NCBI GenBank assembly: GCA_903912795.1
Contig: CAIWIS010000625.1
Span: 1-18,986 of the forward strand
Origin: an uncultured Bacteroidales bacterium
GTDB lineage: Bacteria; Bacteroidota; Bacteroidia; Bacteroidales; Paludibacteraceae
DNA: 18,986 bases
Reading direction: 5' to 3'
In this document: positions 7,293 to 14,189 of the stretch, piece after piece
How the letters are laid out: every line of letters begins with the position of its first letter
Position numbering within the stretch: position 1 is the first letter of the stretch
Made by a program: the position numbers and the translations under genes
Notes under the pieces: model-generated
Told to the model about the DNA's origin: nothing
What the model saw: only the letters and a program-made list of their open reading frames with translations
The model's database searches: none

Positions 7293-8606
7293 TTATCTAT
7301 ATACACGCACCCAATCAATTTCCATTAATCCTTCGTCGGTACGAGATTTTTGAGGTATAAATGAGTTGAATGCGAGATACATTTCTTCGTTCGGAATATT
7401 TCCAGTGGTTCTATATACTTCTACGTCATTTATCATCCAAACAAGTTCATTTTTGGCCCATCTTAAAGAATAAATATGGTATTTTGATGGATTTAAGCCA
7501 CTTATATTTACGCCATCAAATATATTTTGATAGGCATTCCCAACTCTAATTTTCTTTCCATCAAAGTGGAAAATATTGATATGAGGCAGTTTACCATCAG
7601 ATCCTAGCCAAAAAGCATGGTTTACATTACCAGAGCACCGAATTTTTGCCATAAATACACCACCTTTTTGTCGGAATTCAAGTGCCGTTTGCAATACATC
7701 CGATGAATATTCAAAATCTTTCATTACAAAACCTTTTGTCTGATCCCATGCTCGAGCAGTGACTGTTTCTTTTTTGGTTACAATATTTAAACTTCCATCT
7801 TTTACATGTACATTTTTGCCATCATTATTTGCTTGTTTTTCGTTAGTAAACGAGTGATTGCGAATAGTTTTTGGGTTTTTGTAATGAAAACCAAAATTCC
7901 AGGATGATTTGTTTAACGAATTCCAATTAAATCTATCCTCGAACGAAACAATTTGCTTTTTATAAACTTCGAATCTTTCTGGTTTTTCGTTGATAAAGAA
8001 TACTATATCCGAATTTTTTTCGAGTTCGAAAAAACGTTGTTCTTGTTTGTATTCAGGTGTTGTTTGCCATCTATTTGCATTGGACCAAAATGCATTATTA
8101 AGTTTAAAATCTTTGTCTTCAATTTTTAGTTGGAGATCATAATACTCTTTTATAATATAGGATTCGTGGAATCTACAATATACTTTGTAATTGGCCGATT
8201 TTTCGAATGATTTATGTTTTTGAAGTATTGGCGATTCAGATATCTCTTTTTTGCTTCCAAGTTTTTCGTAATCGGGAGTGGTTTTAAATTCCAAAAACAA
8301 TTTTAATTCAGAAGATTTTAATACTTCCAAATATTGTTTAATTTTTGGAGAATGATGGAGCTTGTTATGGCGTTTAATAGTCTTAAACTCTTCTGTGTCC
8401 TTGTATTTTCTGTTCTGAAGAGTCTTCTTCTTTTCAACAAAAGCAGCAGCCTTTACTATATGATATAGTTTGTTGTACTCTTCTAACTCCAACGATTTTG
8501 AAACGTCTTCATATCGCTTCATGGCAACTACTAACTCTTTTTCACGTGCTTCAAGTACTTCGGCAGGAGTTATTTTACCTAATAGGTTTTTCCAGAATAG
8601 ATTCAT
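7293..8606 (-). CDS. Helical-repeat protein with a C-terminal GH16-like domain lacking catalytic acids
   Basis: The 437-residue protein has two parts. Residues 40-215 are strongly charged and helical, with a recurring [ST]-x-x-(F/I/L/Y)-[KEQ]-x-(aromatic/aliphatic) motif beginning at residues 71, 86, 98, 110, 125, 137 and 149. The spacings 15, 12, 12 repeat, giving a 39-residue period. Residues 220-437 resemble the GH16 jelly-roll: QKGGVFMAKIRCSG, NHAFWLGSDG, and the ending MEIDWVRVYR. At the catalytic strand, where GH16 enzymes have E-x-D-x-x-E, this protein has LPHINIFHFDG (340-350), so both glutamates are histidine and the aspartate is asparagine. It is probably a carbohydrate-binding rather than hydrolytic domain. 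No signal peptide is visible. It lies between the LOG gene and the kelch lipoprotein gene, 21 bases from the latter's ATG. A LamG/ConA-like lectin is an alternative reading. Confidence 0.75.
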   Translation of the reverse strand: MNLFWKNLLGKITPAEVLEAREKELVVAMKRYEDVSKSLELEEYNKLYHIVKAAAFVEKKKTLQNRKYKDTEEFKTIKRHNKLHHSPKIKQYLEVLKSSELKLFLEFKTTPDYEKLGSKKEISESPILQKHKSFEKSANYKVYCRFHESYIIKEYYDLQLKIEDKDFKLNNAFWSNANRWQTTPEYKQEQRFFELEKNSDIVFFINEKPERFEVYKKQIVSFEDRFNWNSLNKSSWNFGFHYKNPKTIRNHSFTNEKQANNDGKNVHVKDGSLNIVTKKETVTARAWDQTKGFVMKDFEYSSDVLQTALEFRQKGGVFMAKIRCSGNVNHAFWLGSDGKLPHINIFHFDGKKIRVGNAYQNIFDGVNISGLNPSKYHIYSLRWAKNELVWMINDVEVYRTTGNIPNEEMYLAFNSFIPQKSRTDEGLMEIDWVRVYR

Positions 8607-8612
8607 AAATAT

Positions 8613-8638
8613 ATTTACTATTTAATCATTTACAATTT
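8613..8638. repeat. 26-base AT-rich intergenic repeat, copy 1
   Basis: ATTTACTATT-TA-ATCATTTACAATTT matches the copy at 15054-15079 at 24 of 26 positions; the two differences are adjacent. It spans the gap between the LOG gene and the GH16-like gene and contains the LOG stop codon (minus strand, 8630-8632). Confidence 0.7.
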
Positions 8639-9169
8639 GTTTTGCTGAATGAAATCGCAACATTCATTTAAATTATTGGCAATCAATGGCTTAAAATTCT
8701 CCACTGGTATAAACATTTCGTTACGCATGCGTTCAGTTTGTTTCAATAAGTCATTGTAAAAGCCATCTTCGTTTAAAATAATAATTGGTTTTTTATGTTC
8801 ACCAACAATGGCCGAAGCTAAAACATCAAACAATTCATCCAGAGTACCGTAACTACCGGGTAAAATTATAAAAATGTCCGACTTAGCTTTCAATAGCTCT
8901 TTACGTTCGCCCATGGTTGCAACTGAAATTAATTCAGTGCAGAGTGAGTTTTCACGTCCCATTCTTACAACAGCAGATGGTATTACACCCGTTATTTTAC
9001 CGTTAGAGCTAGCTGCTCCTTCTGAAACAGTCGACATTGAACCACCTGTAGCTCCACCAAATATTAAGCAATGTCCGTTCAATGCTATCCATTTACCAAG
9101 CTCAAAAGCTGTGTTAAGATAATTTTTGGCTATATGGTTACTCGACGAGCAGTAAACGGCTATATTCAT
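8630..9169 (-). CDS. LOG-family (TIGR00730-type) Rossmann-fold nucleotide hydrolase
   Basis: The 179-residue length and motif order match the LOG family: an N-terminal AVYCSSSN strand, FGGATGGSM (37-45), GVIPSAV, MGERKELL (86-93, with the substrate-contacting M-x-x-RK), and PGSYGTLDEL (104-113). LOG enzymes cleave nucleoside 5'-monophosphates such as cytokinin ribotides to free base and ribose 5-phosphate; in bacteria many act as general nucleotide salvage or stress enzymes. The usual PGGxGTxxE reads PGSYGTLDE here, a Gly-to-Ser change in the phosphate loop with the glutamate kept. Older annotation often calls these 'lysine decarboxylase', which is incorrect. The stop codon lies inside an AT-rich repeat also found near 15054. 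It is separated from gyrB by 63 AT-rich bases. Confidence 0.9.
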   Translation of the reverse strand: MNIAVYCSSSNHIAKNYLNTAFELGKWIALNGHCLIFGGATGGSMSTVSEGAASSNGKITGVIPSAVVRMGRENSLCTELISVATMGERKELLKAKSDIFIILPGSYGTLDELFDVLASAIVGEHKKPIIILNEDGFYNDLLKQTERMRNEMFIPVENFKPLIANNLNECCDFIQQNKL

Positions 9170-9192
9170 TTGAAAGAAATTTGAAAAATTGA

Positions 9193-9226
9193 AAATTTGA
9201 AAATTTGATTTTTAATTTTCAAATTA
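9193..9226 (-). terminator. Candidate hairpin between gyrB and the LOG gene
   Basis: AATTTGAAAATT at 9194-9205 and its exact reverse complement AATTTTCAAATT at 9214-9225 can form a 12-base-pair stem with an 8-base loop in RNA read from the minus strand, just after the gyrB stop. The stem is almost entirely A-U and the following minus-strand bases are U-rich, so it could weakly end gyrB transcription. The arms sit in a run of TTGAAAAtt units, so simple-repeat origin is also possible. Confidence 0.4.
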
Positions 9227-9232
9227 ATAATT

Positions 9233-11191
9233 TTATGCGTCTATCTTAGCGTATGTTGCATTTTCCTCAATAAACTGACGACGTGGCGCTACATCATCGC
9301 CCATAAGCATTGAGAAAACGTGGTCGGCAGTGGCTGCATTTTCTATTGTTACCTGACGCAAAGTGCGATGTTCAGGATTCATAGTAGTGTCCCACAACTG
9401 ATTTTCGTTCATTTCTCCCAAACCTTTGTAGCGTTGTGTGTGTATTGCTCCCTCATTACCACCGCCATGTTTTTCGATAAATTGTTGACGTTGAATTTCA
9501 TTCCAACAATATTCCTCAATTTTCCCTTTTTTACACAAATAGAGTGGGGGAGTAGCAATGTATAAATATCCTTGTTCAATCAATTCTTTCATATGTCGGA
9601 AAAAGAAAGTCATAATCAATGTAGCAATGTGACTACCATCAACATCGGCATCGGTCATGATTATAATTTTATGATAACGCAATTTTACCATATTTAGTGC
9701 TTTGCTGTCATCGGCAGTCCCAATTGTAACACCCAAAGCAGTATAGATATTGCGAATTTCTTCACTCTCCAATACTTTATGTGGCATTGCTTTTTCAACA
9801 TTCAAAATTTTACCACGCAATGGAAGAATAGCTTGAAACTGACGGCTACGTCCTTGTTTGGCTGTTCCACCTGCCGAGTCTCCTTCGACAAGGAATAGTT
9901 CGCATTTTGCAGGATCTTTGTCGGCACAGTCGGCCAATTTTCCAGGTAAACCACCACCCGAAAGAGGTGATTTGCGTTGTACCATTTCACGAGCTTTACG
10001 AGCCGCATGACGTGCTGTGGCGGCTAATATTACTTTTTCAACAATTATTTTGGCTGCCTTTGGGTTTTCTTCCAAATAGTTTCCAAGTGCTTCGCTAACA
10101 GCCATTTCAACAGAGCCCATTACTTCGTTGTTACCTAATTTGGTTTTAGTTTGGCCTTCGAACTGAGGCTCCTGTACTTTAATCGAAATTACAGCAGTTA
10201 ATCCTTCGCGGAAGTCATCGCCACTAATTTCAATTTTAAGTTTGTCGAGCATTTTACTATCTTCAGCGTACTTTTTCAATGTACGTGTTAAACCACGACG
10301 GAAACCAGCTAAGTGTGTTCCTCCTTCGATAGTATTGATATTATTTACGTAAGAATGTATATTTTCGTTGTACGACGTATTATATGTCATAGCTATTTCA
10401 ACAGGTGTACCATTTTTTTCAGTAATAATGTGTATTACGCTGTCAATCAGTTTTTCGCGAGCTTCGTCAATATATTCAACAAATTCTTTAAGACCTTCGT
10501 TTGAGAAAAACAATTCGCTTTTAAAGGTGCCATCTTCGTTCAATGTGCGTCTATCAGTAAGTGTAAGTGTAATTCCAGCATTCAGATACGATAGTTCACG
10601 TAAGCGGTTAGCTAAAATATCAAATTTATAAACTGATTCAATAAAAATACTTGAATCGGGGAGGAATGTAACTAAAGTACCATTGTTTGTTGAAATTCCA
10701 ACTTCTTTTACTGGAGATTTAGGTACACCACATTCATATTCCTGCATGTAAAGTTTACCATTGCGCGAAACCTCAACATGTAAAAGAGTTGAAAGAGCAT
10801 TAACACAAGATACACCCACGCCGTGAAGTCCGCCAGATACTTTATAGCTGTCTTTATCAAATTTACCACCGGCATGTAAAACAGTCATAACTACTTCAAG
10901 TGCCGACTTACCTTCTTTTTCGTGCATATCAACTGGAATACCACGACCATTATCAACTACAGTTATTGAATTGTCTTCGTTGATAGTTACGTTAATTGTG
11001 TCGCAATGTCCTGCTAATGCCTCATCAATTGAGTTGTCAACTACTTCGTATACTAAGTGGTGTAACCCTTTAATGCCGATATCACCAATATACATGGCCG
11101 GACGTTTACGTACTGCTTCTAAACCTTCAAGAACCTGAATACTACTAGCTCCATATTGAGAGCTATCATTCGCTTTTACTTCTTCGCTCAT
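9233..11191 (-). CDS. gyrB: DNA gyrase subunit B
   Basis: GyrB is the ATPase and strand-passage subunit that, with GyrA, introduces negative supercoils. The 652 residues show the GHKL ATP site (EVVDNSIDEA 49-58, VVDNGRGIP 78-86, GGLHGVG 120-126). QTKTKLGN near 347 is the ATP-sensing lysine loop. The TOPRIM motifs are LVEGDSAGG (434-442) and DADVDGSHI (514-522), followed by QRYKGLGEM (586-594). The C-terminal PRRQFIEENA is the usual GyrB ending. The 'KLADCADKDPAKCELFLVEG' region, with the acidic/cysteine pattern before the TOPRIM, favours GyrB over ParE. The length fits the form lacking the long insert of the enteric protein. The ATG at 11191 is the obvious start. It is transcribed away from tatA across a 330-base gap. 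Confidence 0.97.
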   Translation of the reverse strand: MSEEVKANDSSQYGASSIQVLEGLEAVRKRPAMYIGDIGIKGLHHLVYEVVDNSIDEALAGHCDTINVTINEDNSITVVDNGRGIPVDMHEKEGKSALEVVMTVLHAGGKFDKDSYKVSGGLHGVGVSCVNALSTLLHVEVSRNGKLYMQEYECGVPKSPVKEVGISTNNGTLVTFLPDSSIFIESVYKFDILANRLRELSYLNAGITLTLTDRRTLNEDGTFKSELFFSNEGLKEFVEYIDEAREKLIDSVIHIITEKNGTPVEIAMTYNTSYNENIHSYVNNINTIEGGTHLAGFRRGLTRTLKKYAEDSKMLDKLKIEISGDDFREGLTAVISIKVQEPQFEGQTKTKLGNNEVMGSVEMAVSEALGNYLEENPKAAKIIVEKVILAATARHAARKAREMVQRKSPLSGGGLPGKLADCADKDPAKCELFLVEGDSAGGTAKQGRSRQFQAILPLRGKILNVEKAMPHKVLESEEIRNIYTALGVTIGTADDSKALNMVKLRYHKIIIMTDADVDGSHIATLIMTFFFRHMKELIEQGYLYIATPPLYLCKKGKIEEYCWNEIQRQQFIEKHGGGNEGAIHTQRYKGLGEMNENQLWDTTMNPEHRTLRQVTIENAATADHVFSMLMGDDVAPRRQFIEENATYAKIDA

Positions 11192-11292
11192 TTTTTATTG
11201 TAATGAATTTTATTTCAATGACTTATATGCTTATTCCGCTAAATGTTTTTATTGAGTTAAAATAGAACAAACTTTTTATCGGAAAAAACATA

Positions 11293-11300
11293 CAAATATA
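11293..11300 (-). promoter_or_regulatory. Candidate gyrB promoter -7 element
   Basis: CAAATATA on the plus strand reads TATATTTG on the minus strand, an exact match to the Bacteroidota -7 consensus TAnnTTTG. It lies about 100 bases before the gyrB ATG. I cannot find a good TTG -33 box at the expected 19-21 base distance, so only the -7 is supported. Confidence 0.45.
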
Positions 11301-11417
11301 CGATAAAAATTTGATAGTATTGGCTTTTTTCTGAAGTATATTTACAAATTAATCCTAAAATTCATACCGATATTGTTTAATTTAAAATCAATGAATGGAA
11401 GTTGATAAAAAAGTACG

Positions 11418-11425
11418 TATATTTG
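11418..11425 (+). promoter_or_regulatory. Candidate tatA promoter -7 element
   Basis: TATATTTG matches TAnnTTTG exactly, 97 bases before the tatA ATG. A second match, TAGTTTTG, lies at 11437-11444. Neither has a clear TTG at the right -33 distance, so which one is used is uncertain. Confidence 0.45.
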
Positions 11426-11521
11426 CACTGTTATAGTAGTTTTGTGATAATAATTCAAGCTGCTGTTTTAGATAAGGAAATTATAATCAAATTTTGTTAA
11501 ATAATTAATATATAAAGTTTT

Positions 11522-11725
11522 ATGCAGTTAGCCATTGTTTTATTCGCACTCGGTATGCCCGAAATTATTCTTATTGCTTTAGTAGTTTTATTGCTTTTTG
11601 GTGGTAAAAAAATTCCTGAACTTATGCGTGGAATTGGTAAAGGAGTAAACCAGTTTAAAAAAGGCATGAACGAAGTTGAAAACGAAATAACTTCGGTTGA
11701 CGAAAAGAAAGAAGAAAAGAAATAA
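11522..11725 (+). CDS. tatA: Twin-arginine translocase subunit TatA/E
   Basis: The 67-residue protein has the TatA layout: a short periplasmic N-terminus, one membrane helix (about residues 11-27, MPEIILIALVVLLLF), the FGGKKIPELMRGIGKG hinge and amphipathic helix, and a charged tail ending in lysine/glutamate repeats. TatA oligomers form the pore through which folded proteins with RR-signal peptides cross the inner membrane. The ATG at 11522 gives 11 residues before the helix; a later in-frame ATG (MPEI) is possible but would remove much of the membrane entry. tatC follows 134 bases later, and no TatB is present nearby, which matches the minimal TatAC systems of many non-proteobacteria. Confidence 0.93.
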   Translation: MQLAIVLFALGMPEIILIALVVLLLFGGKKIPELMRGIGKGVNQFKKGMNEVENEITSVDEKKEEKK

Positions 11726-11820
11726 TACGGTGATGAGTTGATATGATGATATGATGATGTGGTTATTTGAGGTAATATTAATTCGCATATCAACCATTTT
11801 CTTAATTTTTTATTTTCTGT

Positions 11821-11838
11821 TCCCGATGGATTTCGGGA
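11821..11838. repeat. Short hairpin element in the tatA-tatC gap
   Basis: TCCCGA (11821-11826) and TCGGGA (11833-11838) are inverted repeats around a 6-base loop. They are unusually GC-rich for this region. Just upstream (11731-11760) is a run of GATGATATGATGATG units. Both look like dispersed intergenic repeat sequence rather than coding DNA; no function is evident. Confidence 0.4.
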
Positions 11839-11859
11839 CTAATTTCTAACTTTAAGTAA

Positions 11860-12678
11860 ATGAATTTTAGTACTGATGATAGTGAAGGTCTTTCGTTTTG
11901 GGATCATCTCGAAAGTCTGCGATGGACAATTTTCAGAGTGCTTATTGCTCTCACTTTTTTTGTGATAATTTTGTTTGGTTTTAGCGATTTTCTGTTTAAC
12001 CAAGTAATTTTCCCTCCATTAAGTTCCGACTTTGTGATTTATAGGTTTATGTGTTATTTGTCTGAATACTTGCATTTTGCTGCGTTGTGTCCGGGCGATT
12101 TTCAAATTGAACTTATCAATTTTAATTTATCGGGACAGTTTATGGCGCACCTTTCAACCGTGTTCACTATAGCCTTTTTATTAACAATCCCTTATTTTAT
12201 TTACGAAGTTTGGCGGTTTATTAGTCCTGCTTTATATCAGAAAGAACGTAAGAATATTGGATGGGTCTTTTTTTCTTCATCATTCCTTTTTTATCTGGGA
12301 GCTGCAGTTAGTTATTATCTAATTTTTCCACTTTCAATCCGCTTTTTAGGAACTTATCAAATTTCGGAATTAGTACCCAATCATATTTCGTTGGACTCAT
12401 ATATGAGTACTTTATTTCTATTAACATTTGCAATGGGAATTACATTTGAAATGCCTGTTTTGGCTTATTTTTTATCAAGGTTAGGTATTATTACGCGTGA
12501 AACATTGAAAGCTGGTCGAAACATAGCAATAGTTGTCATTCTTATAATTTCGGCAGTAATTACTCCTACAACCGACCCATTTACAATGCTGGCAGTGGCT
12601 TTGCCGCTTTATATGCTTTACGAGGTTAGCATTTTGGTTTGTCGCCCCAAAAGTGTTGACGTGGAGGATGAGGATTAA
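11860..12678 (+). CDS. tatC: Twin-arginine translocase subunit TatC
   Basis: TatC is the membrane receptor that recognises the twin-arginine signal and recruits TatA. The 272-residue product has the N-terminal SFWDHLESLRW signature (12-22) and then six hydrophobic segments. The first periplasmic loop has PYFIYEVWRFISPALYQKER, where the conserved glutamate binds signal peptides. FEMPV and the C-terminal SAVITPTTDPFTML are the other two hallmark motifs. The loop between the first two helices is longer than in the enteric protein and contains cysteines. It ends in an acidic VEDED tail just before a terminator. It is co-directional with tatA, probably sharing its promoter. Confidence 0.95.
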   Translation: MNFSTDDSEGLSFWDHLESLRWTIFRVLIALTFFVIILFGFSDFLFNQVIFPPLSSDFVIYRFMCYLSEYLHFAALCPGDFQIELINFNLSGQFMAHLSTVFTIAFLLTIPYFIYEVWRFISPALYQKERKNIGWVFFSSSFLFYLGAAVSYYLIFPLSIRFLGTYQISELVPNHISLDSYMSTLFLLTFAMGITFEMPVLAYFLSRLGIITRETLKAGRNIAIVVILIISAVITPTTDPFTMLAVALPLYMLYEVSILVCRPKSVDVEDED

Positions 12679-12712
12679 AAAAAAAGGAAACATTTTATTG
12701 TTTCCTTTTTTT
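12679..12712. terminator. Bidirectional intrinsic terminator between tatC and the Spy-like gene
   Basis: AAAAAGGAAAC (12681-12691) and GTTTCCTTTTT (12700-12710) pair around the loop ATTTTATT, extended by flanking A/T pairs to about 13 base pairs. A poly-T tract follows in either direction. It begins directly after the tatC stop and ends 7 bases before the stop of the convergent gene, so one element can end both transcripts. Confidence 0.85.
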
Positions 12713-12719
12713 ATAAGTT

Positions 12720-13172
12720 TTATTTGCGGCTAGTTGGTTTATGTTTTCCATGCCAATTATCAATCAAATCTTTACGATAGGAGCGTTCTGCATTAAAATA
12801 TTTAAAAATACTTTCGGACGATAATTGTTTTCTGAGTTTTGCATAATAGGCTTTGAGTAACTGGGCCTTACGTATTTCAATATTTACGTATCTATCATTC
12901 ATTTCCAAATAATCTTCCTCACTTCGGTTGTTTTTTTTCTGATAAAACTGTTTGAAAAATTCTTTACTTCCTTCAACAGTTTTCCATATAGTTTTTTCGT
13001 ATTCCATAAATATTGGTTCAACGCGCTCAGCCTCTTGAGTTGTAAGATTTGCTTTTTCAACAATAAAAGCCCATTTACGATTGTGTAATTCTTCAACACT
13101 AGGACGTTTGGTTTCCTGAGCCGATAATGCACTACTAAGTAGTAATAAAAAAATAAGTGTAAAATTCTTCAT
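12720..13172 (-). CDS. Small exported Spy-like protein of an ECF sigma locus
   Basis: The 150-residue product starts with a signal peptide, MKNFTLIFLLLLSSALSAQ, with likely cleavage at the SAQ. The mature part is helical and charged. It contains an LTTQEAERV stretch (43-51) that resembles the LTxxQ motif of Spy/CpxP periplasmic proteins, followed by a basic C-terminus. Proteins of this type commonly follow ECF sigma genes in Bacteroidota and may sense envelope stress or metals, or act as a chaperone; none of this is shown here. I start it at 13172, four bases after the stop of the upstream membrane protein gene, where translational coupling is likely. A longer frame from 13235 would overlap that gene and bury the signal peptide. 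Confidence 0.7.
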   Translation of the reverse strand: MKNFTLIFLLLLSSALSAQETKRPSVEELHNRKWAFIVEKANLTTQEAERVEPIFMEYEKTIWKTVEGSKEFFKQFYQKKNNRSEEDYLEMNDRYVNIEIRKAQLLKAYYAKLRKQLSSESIFKYFNAERSYRKDLIDNWHGKHKPTSRK

Positions 13173-13176
13173 ATCA

Positions 13177-13500
13177 TCATTTTTTAGAATTTTCGTTTTC
13201 AATAGGTTCTGAATAGTCAAGATTTTCCACATCATTTAATTGCGACATTACATACAATTCGTAATTTTCAGTTGCAGCAAGTTTATTGTCGTTATAAACA
13301 GTAAATGCAATTTTTGCCATAAAAAACACACCCATAAACATAGCTGCCATATATAACCACGGACGAAGTAGTTTAATTGGCGAAAGGGGTTTAATAGATA
13401 TCTGAGTTTCGAACTGATCTGCAAATTGTTCGAAGTAATTTTCAGGTACAGTAAATGGTTTTCTGTTACCTATTTCGTTTAAATTCATATTTGTTTCCAT
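13177..13500 (-). CDS. Single-pass membrane protein, probable anti-sigma partner
   Basis: The 107-residue product has a cytoplasmic N-terminus with RKPFTVPENYFEQFADQ (13-29). The KPFxVPExYF pattern is often seen in small Bacteroidota proteins encoded after ECF sigma factors. One membrane helix follows (about 45-66, from LRPWLYMAAMFMG) and then an acidic periplasmic tail. No zinc-binding HxxxCxxC anti-sigma motif is visible, so the anti-sigma role rests on context and topology. The ATG at 13500 is chosen because the frame upstream of it (to 13569) is low-complexity and unconvincing. A nearby ATG at 13488 is a second option. It lies 77 bases downstream of the sigma factor gene. Confidence 0.6.
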   Translation of the reverse strand: METNMNLNEIGNRKPFTVPENYFEQFADQFETQISIKPLSPIKLLRPWLYMAAMFMGVFFMAKIAFTVYNDNKLAATENYELYVMSQLNDVENLDYSEPIENENSKK

Positions 13501-13577
13501 AACTTTTACTTTGACTTTAAATAACACAAATCGTTTAATCAGAGTTTGATAGAAATTGATATTTAACAATTGAAAAA

Positions 13578-14126
13578 CTATTTTTCTTCAATCAGAAATC
13601 GCTCAATTTTTTTTACTGCATGGTGAAACGAAGCTTTAAGTGCTCCAACCGATGTGCCTAAAATACTTTCCATTTCCTCGTAGGTAATGTCTTCAAAATA
13701 CTTCATATTAAATACCAATCGTTGTTTTTCGGGTAATGTAAGTATTGCTTCTTGTAGTTTTTGTTCCACTTCGTTACCATCAAAATAGCTGTCGGCTTGC
13801 AAATTCTGAAACATCAAACTCTCTTCATCGTCCATCGATTGTAGGTTTTTCAACCGCTTATTGGTTAAAAATGTAAGTGACTCATTGGTAGCAATGCGAT
13901 AGAGCCATGTTGAAATAAGCGAATCACCCCTAAAACTGTCAATTCCATTCCATGCTTTCAAAAAAGTGTTTTGCATCACATCGTTTGCATCGTCGTGAAC
14001 TAATACCATTTTTCGAATATGCCAATAAATCCGTTCCTGGTAGGTGCGAACAATGCTGCTGAATGCCAACGATTTACGTTTTGGATCGGCAAGCATTGTA
14101 AGAAGCTCTACATCGGTTTGATTCAT
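13578..14126 (-). CDS. ECF-family RNA polymerase sigma factor
   Basis: The 182-residue length suits a two-domain extracytoplasmic-function sigma factor. Region 2 runs over about residues 25-92, with DDANDVMQNTFLKAWNG, the FRGDSLISTWLYRIATNE stretch that recognises the -10, and a basic end. Region 4 covers about 125-178 (LTLPEKQRLVFNMKYFEDI, then the helix-turn-helix EEMESILGTSVGALKASFHHA), which reads the -35. ECF sigmas switch on a small regulon in response to envelope signals, normally held by a membrane anti-sigma factor; the next two genes fit that role. The gene begins 63 bases after prmC on the same strand, so some read-through from prmC is possible. The regulon cannot be predicted. Confidence 0.92.
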   Translation of the reverse strand: MNQTDVELLTMLADPKRKSLAFSSIVRTYQERIYWHIRKMVLVHDDANDVMQNTFLKAWNGIDSFRGDSLISTWLYRIATNESLTFLTNKRLKNLQSMDDEESLMFQNLQADSYFDGNEVEQKLQEAILTLPEKQRLVFNMKYFEDITYEEMESILGTSVGALKASFHHAVKKIERFLIEEK

Positions 14127-14189
14127 GGATTTATTTTATGATTTTAAAATTTATTATTAAGTTGACTCTTTGAATTGTTAAAGGTTTAA

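Larger units (their letters stand above)
11192..11521. other. Divergent intergenic region between gyrB and tatA
   Basis: This 330-base, very AT-rich gap holds no credible reading frame or RNA gene. It contains -7-like elements pointing each way, listed separately, and no strong hairpin that I can see. It must contain the start signals for both flanking genes. Confidence 0.7.

Noticed and set aside
8630..9169. Lysine decarboxylase label for the LOG protein
   Set aside because: The motifs are those of nucleotide phosphoribohydrolases; there is no PLP-binding decarboxylase fold.
9233..11191. ParE (topoisomerase IV subunit B)
   Set aside because: The region before the TOPRIM motif and the PRRQFIEENA ending fit GyrB better.
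11726..11760. GATGATATGATGATG run as a CRISPR-like or coding repeat
   Set aside because: It is a short imperfect simple repeat with no spacer structure and no reading frame.
13501..13569. N-terminal extension of the anti-sigma-like gene to 13569
   Set aside because: The added 23 residues are low-complexity and do not continue the conserved KPFxVPExYF type; the ATG at 13500 is a better start.
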